A stretch of DNA of 64,000 nt from Desulfocicer vacuolatum DSM 3385 (GTDB lineage Bacteria; Desulfobacterota; Desulfobacteria; Desulfobacterales; Desulfobacteraceae): the NCBI RefSeq assembly GCF_900176365.1, contig NZ_FWXY01000005.1, positions 1 through 64,000 on the forward strand, written 5' to 3'. Positions 54,798-61,908 of this stretch are shown here, piece after piece. Numbering within the stretch: the stretch's first letter is position 1; the number at the start of each line of letters is the position of its first letter. The notes beneath the pieces are model-generated. The model did no database searches, was not told where the DNA came from, and saw only the letters and a list, made by a program, of their open reading frames with translations. The position numbers and the translations under genes were made by a program.

Positions 54798-54995
54798 TTA
54801 TGGGTTTTTGTTTAATGATCGTATTTTAAGTAAAATTTCATGGTATTCATCTTCAAGCGCTAAAAGATCCATCATCACCGCCGGTTTGGTGGAATGGGCC
54901 GGCAGTCGTTTTTTTGTTTCTGAGATGGCCTTTTTCAGCTCCCGGAGGCGAAGGGTTAAGGTTTTTATATTTTCCATGTCGTCCGTTTCTGTCAT
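54798..54995 (-). CDS. Small helical protein of unknown function (65 aa)
   Basis: 65 residues from the ATG at 54995, with GGAGGGA about six bases upstream; the longer ORF adds 18 residues without support. Charged, predicted entirely helical or coiled coil ('LTLRLRELKKAISETKKRL'). No family recognised. It is 10 bases upstream of argA on the same strand, so they are probably one transcript. Confidence 0.6.
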   Translation of the reverse strand: MTETDDMENIKTLTLRLRELKKAISETKKRLPAHSTKPAVMMDLLALEDEYHEILLKIRSLNKNP

Positions 54996-55391
54996 CTGTT
55001 CCCTCCGGTAAACTGTCCAGCCTGAACAATGTATTAACGATTTTTGCATATTTCGGTCAGGCTATCGGCGACTGAAAATAGAAGCAAGCCGGTATATTTT
55101 TTGACACAAATAGCCTTAAATGAGATTTGCGTTTTAAAATCCAATGGGACTTTTAACCACCTTTTTATCATAGCTTTTCTTATTTCGATAGAGGATGCCA
55201 TAAAATAATTTTGATATTTATGTAAAAATCTCCCCCGGCTGTTAAGGAATCTGTTTAAGGCAATGGACTTGATAATTCTGCAAATTATTAGTAAACTTCA
55301 TCACTGTTGAAATAATCTGCCGGACTGGGTTACAAGTCAAAAATCGGCCCTGACCTGCTGCATACGTTTTTGCCTTTTATGTAAAATCTAA

Positions 55392-55574
55392 CTCAACTTT
55401 CGGGCTTCATTTCAAAGCCGGCATTTTTAAATGTACCGATGGGGTCAGTGTGCCGACGGGGTCAGGCTTTTGTTATTGATGTTATCGACCAAGGCCTTTG
55501 CCAACGAAAAAAGCCTCGATAATGTCAATAACGAAAGCCTGACCCCACACGAAATGCGAACACCGAAAGTTGAG
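55392..55574. repeat. Family B MITE-like element, copy 2 (183 bp)
   Basis: CTCAACTTTCGG … CCGAAAGTTGAG ends, internal long hairpin, flanked by a perfect 10-bp target duplication TAAAATCTAA (55382-55391 and 55575-55584). It is inserted immediately before the ribosome-binding site of the HNH gene. The rest of the 54996-55603 space shows no gene. Confidence 0.93.
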
Positions 55575-55603
55575 TAAAATCTAACTTAGGAGAAAATTTT
55601 AAA

Positions 55604-55978
55604 ATGGCTTCAAAAAAATCAGGGACCATTGCCGTTTCAGACATGATCCGCAGCCAACGGGAACGTGAAAAAAGCTATCGGGAACGGGCCCTTAAAATGT
55701 TTCCCTGGATATGTACTCACTGTTGCCGCGAATTCAACGGCAAAAATCTTAAAGAGCTCACCGTACATCACAAAGACCATAACCATGATAACAATCCACC
55801 TGACGGAAGCAACTGGGAGTTACTCTGCATTTACTGCCATGAAAATGAGCATTCCCGGGATCTGGTTGCCGATGCCTATGATTCCACGCCATCCACGGAC
55901 AGAGATACAGAACCGGATAACGATTTTTCAGATAACCCCTTTGCCGGGCTTGCAGATCTGTTAAAGGATAAAAAATAA
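55604..55978 (+). CDS. YajD-like HNH nuclease family protein
   Basis: 124 residues. A metal-binding HNH core is visible: Cys-x-x-Cys in 'WICTHCCREF', 'LTVHHKDHNHDNN' and a second Cys-x-x-Cys 'LLCIYCHENEH'. This is the arrangement of the small YajD HNH proteins. These are probable endonucleases or DNA-binding proteins of unknown role. The C-terminal 40 residues are acidic. AGGAGA precedes the ATG, directly after a MITE insertion; another MITE copy lies 226 bases downstream, so the gene is bracketed by two copies in the same orientation. Confidence 0.85.
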   Translation: MASKKSGTIAVSDMIRSQREREKSYRERALKMFPWICTHCCREFNGKNLKELTVHHKDHNHDNNPPDGSNWELLCIYCHENEHSRDLVADAYDSTPSTDRDTEPDNDFSDNPFAGLADLLKDKK

Positions 55979-56204
55979 ATTCCATAAAATTTTGTTGGCA
56001 TTATTCATCCCTGCATTAAATTTTCAGGGTAATCTTACCATTTCCCGGGACAACTTAATCGAAAGGTGTAAACTTCTTTTGGGAGCATATGATGGATGCC
56101 GAAATTTTTAATTCTTGGTTTCCTTTATGTTGTTTGTTAAAAGGGGGCACGTTTTTAAAGATAGCCCATAATTCGGGAATGAAAGAGCCAGGTTGTTTAA
56201 TTGT

Positions 56205-56371
56205 CTCAACTTTCGGGCTTCATTTCAAAGCTGGCATTTTTAAATGTACCGACGGGGTCAGGCTTTTGTTATTGATGTTATGGACCAAGGCCTTTGCCAA
56301 CGAAAAAAGCCTCGATAATGTCAATAACGAAAGCCTGACCCCACCACGAAATGCGAACACCGAAAGTTGAG
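56205..56371. repeat. Family B MITE-like element, copy 3 (167 bp)
   Basis: Same termini and hairpin as copies 1 and 2 but missing about 15 bases where the others have two short direct repeats (CCGATGGGGTCAG and CCGACGGGGTCAG). The target duplication is TTAATTGT (8 bp, 56197-56204 and 56372-56379). It is inserted 29 bases before the efpL ATG, just ahead of its AAGGAG. The space from 55979 to 56204 holds no supported gene. Confidence 0.92.
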
Positions 56372-56400
56372 TTAATTGTTTTAAGGAGTCATAAAAGAAA

Positions 56401-56967
56401 ATGCCCAATGCGTGTGATTTGAAAAAAGGCCATGTGGTGGAAATCAACAATGAACCCTATGTGGTAAAAGATATCACTGTGAAATCCCCAACGGCAAGGG
56501 GGGCTGCCACCCTCTACAAAGTCAGATTCAGTAATGTAAAAACCCGGCAGAAATACGAAGATACCTTTAAGGGAAATGACATGCTCATTGATGTGGATCT
56601 TCTAAAACGGTCGGTGCAATATCTCTATCCCGATGGAAATCTCCATGTGTTCATGGACAAAGAAGACTATACCCAGTATATGATCTCCACCGAAGACATG
56701 GAAGATGAACTGGTGTGGATCTCCGATGAGATGGAAGGGCTTTTGGCCACCATCATTGATGAAAACATGGTTTGCCTTGAAATACCCAAATCCCTTGTCT
56801 TTGAGGTCACAGAAACGGCCCCGGGAATGAGGGGAGCCAGTGCAACGGCAAGGACCAAACCTGCCACCTTGTCCAACGGCGTTGAAATCCAGGTCCCGGA
56901 ATACCTTGAACCCGGAGAAATGGTGAAGGTGAATACTGAAACCAGAAAGTTCATGTCCAAGGCATAA
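56401..56967 (+). CDS. efpL: Elongation factor P-like protein EfpL (YeiP)
   Basis: 188 residues with all three EF-P domains. The loop 'KSPTARGAATLYKVRF' and the later 'FMDKEDYTQY' and 'ETAPGMRGASATARTKPATL' match YeiP/EfpL rather than ordinary EF-P. In EfpL the tip of the first loop carries an unmodified Arg that helps the ribosome pass difficult (polyproline and other) sequences. A MITE sits just upstream, leaving AAGGAG about 12 bases before the ATG, a long spacing that may lower initiation. A strong terminator follows. Confidence 0.93.
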   Translation: MPNACDLKKGHVVEINNEPYVVKDITVKSPTARGAATLYKVRFSNVKTRQKYEDTFKGNDMLIDVDLLKRSVQYLYPDGNLHVFMDKEDYTQYMISTEDMEDELVWISDEMEGLLATIIDENMVCLEIPKSLVFEVTETAPGMRGASATARTKPATLSNGVEIQVPEYLEPGEMVKVNTETRKFMSKA

Positions 56968-57003
56968 CCCCGGCAGGGGACGTACTTCAAACTTTTTTAT
57001 GTT

Positions 57004-57055
57004 AAAAAACCGCCACACGGACCCATATTGCATTGGGGCCGTGGTGGCGGTTTTT
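57004..57055 (+). terminator. Rho-independent terminator after efpL
   Basis: AAAAACCGCCAC-ACGG (57005-57020) pairs with CCGTGGTGGCGGTTTTT (57039-57055), one bulged base, ending in a T-run. The best terminator in the window. Confidence 0.85.
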
Positions 57056-57074
57056 AAATCATACAGGAATTAAA

Positions 57075-57284
57075 ATGAATGAAGAAAGATTGATGGACAT
57101 TGAAATGAAAATTGCATTTCAGGAAAAAACCATCAAAGAGCTCAATGAGGTGATTTACGAACAACAACAGGAAATTGAACGCCTTGGTGCTATTTGTGAG
57201 CTTGTGCTAAAACGCACCCGGGAGTTTTCAAATTTTGTTCCAGGCAGTGACGGCCCGGCAGATGAGAAACCACCCCATTATTAA
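57075..57284 (+). CDS. slyX: SlyX family protein
   Basis: 69 residues from the ATG at 57075, with CAGGAA six bases upstream; the longer ORF begins inside the efpL terminator. Typical SlyX: 'ERLMDIEMKIAFQEKTIKEL' begins a heptad coiled coil, and the protein ends in a short polar tail with 'KPPHY' in the last residues. Function of SlyX is poorly known; it is a small cytosolic coiled-coil protein. Its stop lies two bases from the end of the convergent ABC-F gene. Confidence 0.87.
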   Translation: MNEERLMDIEMKIAFQEKTIKELNEVIYEQQQEIERLGAICELVLKRTREFSNFVPGSDGPADEKPPHY

Positions 57285-57285
57285 A

Positions 57286-58911
57286 TCAGGCCGCTTTTTG
57301 CATCAAGGACTCCCGGGTTTTGGCAACTTCTGTGCTTTTGAGATACTCTTCAAAGGTCATGAACCGATCAATGACCCCGCCGGGGGTGATTTCAATGATG
57401 CGGTTGGCCACGGTGTTGACAAATTCCTGGTCATGGGAGGTGAAAAGAATTACCTCTTTGAATTTTACCAGACTGTTATTTAAGGCGGTGATGGATTCCA
57501 GATCCAGGTGATTGGTGGGTTCATCCAGCATTAAAACATTGGACTCGGCAAGCATCATCCGTGACAGCATGCACCGCACTTTTTCCCCCCCGGACAGGAC
57601 GTTTATTTTTTTGGTGGCTTCTTCACCGGAAAAAAGCATGCGGCCAAGAAAGGTTCGGGCAAAGCTTTCCCCCTCCTGGGGCGGGGCAAATTGCAGCAGC
57701 CATTGAATGAGGTTACAGTCTCCTTTGAAATAGGCGCTGTGTTCCTTGGGAAAGTGGGAGTGGGATATGGTAACCCCCCAGCGAAAACTGCCGCTGTCCG
57801 GTTCCATTTCTCCTGCCAGAATCTGGAATAAAGTGGTTTTGGCCACACTGTTGCCACCCATGAATGCGATTTTATCCCCGCCGTTCACAGTGAAACTTAC
57901 ATTATTGAGCACCTTTTCGCCCTCAATGGTCTTGGACAGGCCTTCCACTTCCAGAATCACATTGCCGCAAGGGCGTTCCGGTGCAAAAGAGATAAAAGGG
58001 TATTTCCGGGAGGAGACAGGCATATCTTCAATGGTGAGTTTTTCCAGCAGTTTTTTCCGGGAGGTGGCCTGCTTGGATTTGGAGGCATTGGAACTAAAAC
58101 GCTGGATAAAGGATTTCAGTTCATTGGCCCTGTGGGTCACCTTTTTATTTTCCGCCTGTTTTTGCTTCAGGTTCAGCTGGCTTGCCTGGTACCAGAAATC
58201 ATAATTACCCACATATATGGAAATTTTTCCAAAATCAATGTCTGCAATGTGGGTGCACACCTGGTTCATGAAATGGCGATCATGGGACACCACAATCACC
58301 GTGTTTTGAAACCGATAAAGAAAATCCTCCAGCCAGGCAATGGATTTAATGTCCAGGTTGTTGGTGGGCTCATCCAACAACAGCACATCAGGGTTACCAA
58401 ACAGGGCCTGGGCAAGAAGCACCCGCACCTTTTCGCCACCTTCAAGCTCTTTCATTTTTTTCTGGTGCAGGCCCTCGGGGATGTCCAGATTATTTAACAA
58501 TACGGCTGCTTCAGGTTCGGCATCGTAGCCGTCCATTTCAGCAAATTCCACCTCAAGCTCCCCGGATCGGATGCCGTCTTCTTCGGAAAAATCCGGTTTG
58601 GCATACAAAGCATCCCTTTCAGCCATGATGGTGTACAGCTTTTTGTGGCCCATGATCACGGTGTTTAAAACGGTTTCTTCATCAAAGGCAAAGTGATCCT
58701 GGCGTAATACGGCAATGCGTTCCCTGGAGCCCACAGATACCGTTCCGGAATCAGATTCAATGTCCCCTGCAAGAATTTTTAAAAAGGTGGATTTCCCCGC
58801 CCCATTGGCTCCGATGAGCCCATAGCAGTTTCCCGGGGCAAATTTTATATTAACGTCTTTGAACAGAACCCGTTTGCCGTAGGCCAGGGAGACGTCGGTT
58901 GTGCAGATCAT
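57286..58911 (-). CDS. ABC-F family ATPase, YbiT-like
   Basis: 541 residues, two ATPase domains in tandem and no membrane segment. Domain 1: 'GANGAGKST', signature 'LEGGEK', Walker B 'LLLDEPTNNLD'. Domain 2: Walker A reads 'GGNSVAKTT' (the usual Gly before Lys is Ala), then 'LSGGEK' and 'LMLDEPTNHLD'. The linker between them ('QKQAENKKVTHRANELKSFI') is the ABC-F tRNA-interaction motif region. ABC-F proteins bind the ribosomal E site and rescue or gate translation. I recall Ala-variant Walker A sequences in some YbiT relatives, so activity is not excluded. Confidence 0.9.
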   Translation of the reverse strand: MICTTDVSLAYGKRVLFKDVNIKFAPGNCYGLIGANGAGKSTFLKILAGDIESDSGTVSVGSRERIAVLRQDHFAFDEETVLNTVIMGHKKLYTIMAERDALYAKPDFSEEDGIRSGELEVEFAEMDGYDAEPEAAVLLNNLDIPEGLHQKKMKELEGGEKVRVLLAQALFGNPDVLLLDEPTNNLDIKSIAWLEDFLYRFQNTVIVVSHDRHFMNQVCTHIADIDFGKISIYVGNYDFWYQASQLNLKQKQAENKKVTHRANELKSFIQRFSSNASKSKQATSRKKLLEKLTIEDMPVSSRKYPFISFAPERPCGNVILEVEGLSKTIEGEKVLNNVSFTVNGGDKIAFMGGNSVAKTTLFQILAGEMEPDSGSFRWGVTISHSHFPKEHSAYFKGDCNLIQWLLQFAPPQEGESFARTFLGRMLFSGEEATKKINVLSGGEKVRCMLSRMMLAESNVLMLDEPTNHLDLESITALNNSLVKFKEVILFTSHDQEFVNTVANRIIEITPGGVIDRFMTFEEYLKSTEVAKTRESLMQKAA

Positions 58912-59020
58912 GTGTGTTTATCCTTATTTTTTATACCAGACATTGGTTTTTATGTTTTGTTGTGGACATACCAAAGTCAAAATAATTAGTCTGGGTTGTT
59001 ATGACGGGTACCAAAATAGG

Positions 59021-59050
59021 AAACCACGGAATTTTTATCCCGTGGTTTTT
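59021..59050. terminator. Hairpin terminator between nucleotidase and ABC-F genes
   Basis: A perfect 9-bp stem AAACCACGG / CCGTGGTTT with a 10-base loop. The T-run is on the plus strand, but the symmetric stem could stop minus-strand transcription from the nucleotidase gene. Confidence 0.5.
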
Positions 59051-59099
59051 TACGAAATCAGCCATATAGCATATTTATGGACAAAAACCGAATTGTTTT

Positions 59100-60689
59100 T
59101 TAAAATCGTTTAATGGCGTTTTGTATCTGAAACTCACCCATGGTGACGGTTTCTCGATGTTTAAACAATTCAATAATTGCCTGATCCATTGTATATCCAG
59201 TGTCCAGGTAGGATAAATGACCGGAGATATCTGGATAACCGTCACCACCTGTGGCAATGAAATTATTCAGGGCCACGCTGTACTGACTGTCATCTGCCAC
59301 TGTTTTTCCATTCACTGAAATTTTTATCAGTTTTCCTTTCTTAAGGGTTGCGCAAAGGCCCCAGGTCTGGGCAAAACTGCCATGCCCTGCCGGAAGGGAG
59401 AGCACCTTTTCAAGATATGTTTTTAATTCACGCCCTGTGAGGGTCACCTGGCTGATGGTATTGCCAAAGGGATTTATTTTAATGAGGTCCCGGAAGGTAA
59501 CAGGTCCTTTGGGCAGGCTGTCCCTGATGCCGCCGCTGTTCTGAATACCCATGCTGCAACCGGTAATGGATGCCATGGCACAGGCCACCAGATTGCCAAG
59601 GTTGGTTTCCTGGGTTCGGATTACATCCCGATTGCCTTCAAAATATCCGTCCACAGTACCGATTTGCTGTTGTAACTGTTTTTCCACCTTTGCCGCATAG
59701 GGAGCAAGAAGCGCTGTCATTTCCGGATGGGGGGAAATTTTTAAAGGGGATGATTGCCCGGCCCGGGTCTGGTCCATGGCGGTGGATTGTAATTCTTTTA
59801 TTTCAAGATTTATGGGAATGAGTTGGTAATTTTTTAATAAAATGCCTGTTTCCCGGGAGTACTCCAGATCTGTGCGGGAGATGTATTTCCCCCACTCCCC
59901 GGCCTGGACAATGAGTGTGTTGTTTATTTTATAAGGAGATGTCAATAGCTCGTGGGTGTGCCCCCCTGCAATGAAATCTATGCCCTCAATTCGGCGGGCA
60001 AGGGTGACATCTCCCGGGGCATCAATGCCGTGGTTTCCATCTTTGTAATACCCCATGTGGGTGACGGCGATGATCATGTCACTTTCCTGCTTCAAGGTTG
60101 GCATGAGTGTTTGAATCACTTTTTCCGGTTCCTTAAATACCAGGCCTGTCACATTTTCACCACTGGTGCGCATGGGTGTATCTGTGGTGGTTAATCCCAC
60201 AATGGCCACGCGCAGGGCACCTGCCTTTTTAATGATATAGGGCACAAATGCAGGCTGTTGTGTTTTTTCCCAAAAAATATTGGCAGATAAAAAGGGAAAA
60301 TCAGCCCATTGAATTTGTTGTTTCAGCACCTCAAGCCCTTTGTCAAATTCGTGATTGCCCACGGCCATGGCCGTATATCCCATGAGATTCATGGCTTTTA
60401 TGTCGGGCTCTGCCTTTAAAAAATCTGATTCCGGTGTGCCTGTGTTGACGTCTCCGCCTGAAAGCAATAAGAGATGGCCGCCACTTTCCCGGACCTCCTG
60501 TCGTATTTTTTCCACCAAGGTCATCCTTGCAGCCATACCATATTCACCCTTACGGTTGGCCATAAAATGTCCATGGTGATCATTGGTGGTTAATATGGTG
60601 AGTTTCTCAGCACCAAATACTGCTGCATGTGCTGATATCACAAGGACAAAAACAATGGTGATCATTGATATGAATTTACGAATTGACAA
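59100..60689 (-). CDS. Periplasmic 5'-nucleotidase/UshA-like metallophosphoesterase
   Basis: 529 residues with a signal peptide (residues 1-27, ending AVFGA). The metallophosphatase domain has the five metal-binding blocks 'TTNDHHGHF', 'SGGDVNTGT', 'AVGNHEFDKG', 'VTHMGYYKDG' and 'IAGGHTHELL'. The 5'-nucleotidase C-terminal domain follows (about 345-500; 'NSGGIRDSLPKG', 'NFIATGGDGYPD'). Enzymes of this group release nucleosides and phosphate from nucleotides or UDP-sugars outside the cytoplasm. Monocistronic by appearance. Confidence 0.93.
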   Translation of the reverse strand: MSIRKFISMITIVFVLVISAHAAVFGAEKLTILTTNDHHGHFMANRKGEYGMAARMTLVEKIRQEVRESGGHLLLLSGGDVNTGTPESDFLKAEPDIKAMNLMGYTAMAVGNHEFDKGLEVLKQQIQWADFPFLSANIFWEKTQQPAFVPYIIKKAGALRVAIVGLTTTDTPMRTSGENVTGLVFKEPEKVIQTLMPTLKQESDMIIAVTHMGYYKDGNHGIDAPGDVTLARRIEGIDFIAGGHTHELLTSPYKINNTLIVQAGEWGKYISRTDLEYSRETGILLKNYQLIPINLEIKELQSTAMDQTRAGQSSPLKISPHPEMTALLAPYAAKVEKQLQQQIGTVDGYFEGNRDVIRTQETNLGNLVACAMASITGCSMGIQNSGGIRDSLPKGPVTFRDLIKINPFGNTISQVTLTGRELKTYLEKVLSLPAGHGSFAQTWGLCATLKKGKLIKISVNGKTVADDSQYSVALNNFIATGGDGYPDISGHLSYLDTGYTMDQAIIELFKHRETVTMGEFQIQNAIKRF

Positions 60690-60827
60690 AATAACCTCCT
60701 TTAAACAGGCTTTTATTCATCTCCGCCGGAAATCCGGTGCCGGGATTATTCAAAATAATATTTTACTGTGCATTCCACTGTTGCACCTGCCAATGAGCAA
60801 ACCTAAAAAATGGGAATGTCCCATACC

Positions 60828-61595
60828 TCATCCCCGTGTAAAAACCCATTCATGGGTGCTGGAAAGATCCGGATTGAAACAATATCCATTGTCGGTGAAT
60901 TTTTTTAAATTTTCTGTTTGTTCAATGCGGTTTTTTATGATGAAATTCACCATTAATCCCCGGGCACGTTTGGCGTGGATGCCGATGACTTTAAAGTTGT
61001 CACCTTTTTTTTCTTTAAACAACACCGTTAAAATCGGTATCTTAAACGCTTTGGGTTGAATGGCCTTGAAATACTCCTGGGATGCCAGATTTACCAGCAC
61101 CTGTTCTCCACGGGATTGATCCATTTCCCGGGTGAGCTGTTCAGTGATACGGTTTTTCCAGAATGCATATAAATTTTTTCCCCACTCTCCGGACAAACGG
61201 GTTCCCATTTCCAGGCGGTAGGGCTGAATAAGATCCAGGGGACGTAACAGCCCATAAAATCCCGATAAAATGCGCAGATGTTCCTGGGCAAAATCAAGAT
61301 CGTCATCACAGTATTGTTCCAGCTCAATGCCCCGGTAAACATCACCTTTAAATGCCAACAGGGCCTGGCGGGCATTTTCCGGGTTAAAGGGCATGTGAAA
61401 TGTTTGATAACGCTGATGGTTAAGGGCTGATAATTTGGGACTGATTTTCATCAGACTTTCCAGATTCTTCTGGGAAAGGGTCTTCATATGGTCTGCCAAT
61501 ACCTGGGTGTGGGGCAATAGAGCAGGCATGGTGTAACGCGGGTGGGGGATGCATTGGAAATCCAGGGTTTTGGATGGGGAAATAACACTTATCAT
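60828..61595 (-). CDS. yaaA: YaaA family protein (peroxide stress, DUF328)
   Basis: 255 residues, full length for YaaA: 'MISVISPSKTLDF' start, 'AFKGDVYRGIE', 'LRILSGFYGLLRPLDLIQPY' and 'VNLASQEYFKAI'. E. coli YaaA lowers free iron and protects DNA during peroxide stress; the mechanism is unclear but it binds DNA. Here it stands alone between the nucleotidase and helicase genes. Confidence 0.93.
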   Translation of the reverse strand: MISVISPSKTLDFQCIPHPRYTMPALLPHTQVLADHMKTLSQKNLESLMKISPKLSALNHQRYQTFHMPFNPENARQALLAFKGDVYRGIELEQYCDDDLDFAQEHLRILSGFYGLLRPLDLIQPYRLEMGTRLSGEWGKNLYAFWKNRITEQLTREMDQSRGEQVLVNLASQEYFKAIQPKAFKIPILTVLFKEKKGDNFKVIGIHAKRARGLMVNFIIKNRIEQTENLKKFTDNGYCFNPDLSSTHEWVFTRG

Positions 61596-61908
61596 GGCAA
61601 CTCTCTTTTTTTGATCTGTTTTTAAAGGTTTTTGGCATCTTTCATTTTTACTTTATATTTTCGCAGGGGGAATACCCATTTCCCGGTGATCGTTTTTAAA
61701 GATTTGGTCATAAGCTGGGCCACTATACGGGGAATAAAATTTTATTCATTTCAAGATACTGTAATGATTGGGCTTGATTGTTAGCACTAAACTTTTACAA
61801 TAAAATGGCCGACTTTATGACCAAACCCATTTTTAAAAAATGTAATATAGTATAAAAAGCAAAAAATAGAAACTGGCAGAGCCAATCAGAATATGGTACC
61901 AGATACAT
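61596..61908. other. Divergent intergenic region between yaaA and hrpB
   Basis: 313 AT-rich bases; presumably holds both promoters. No repeat of family A or B, no hairpin of note and no ORF I would support. Confidence 0.4.

Noticed and set aside
55392-56371. Composite transposon carrying the HNH gene
   Set aside because: The two flanking MITE copies have different target duplications and each is bounded by its own, so they inserted independently.
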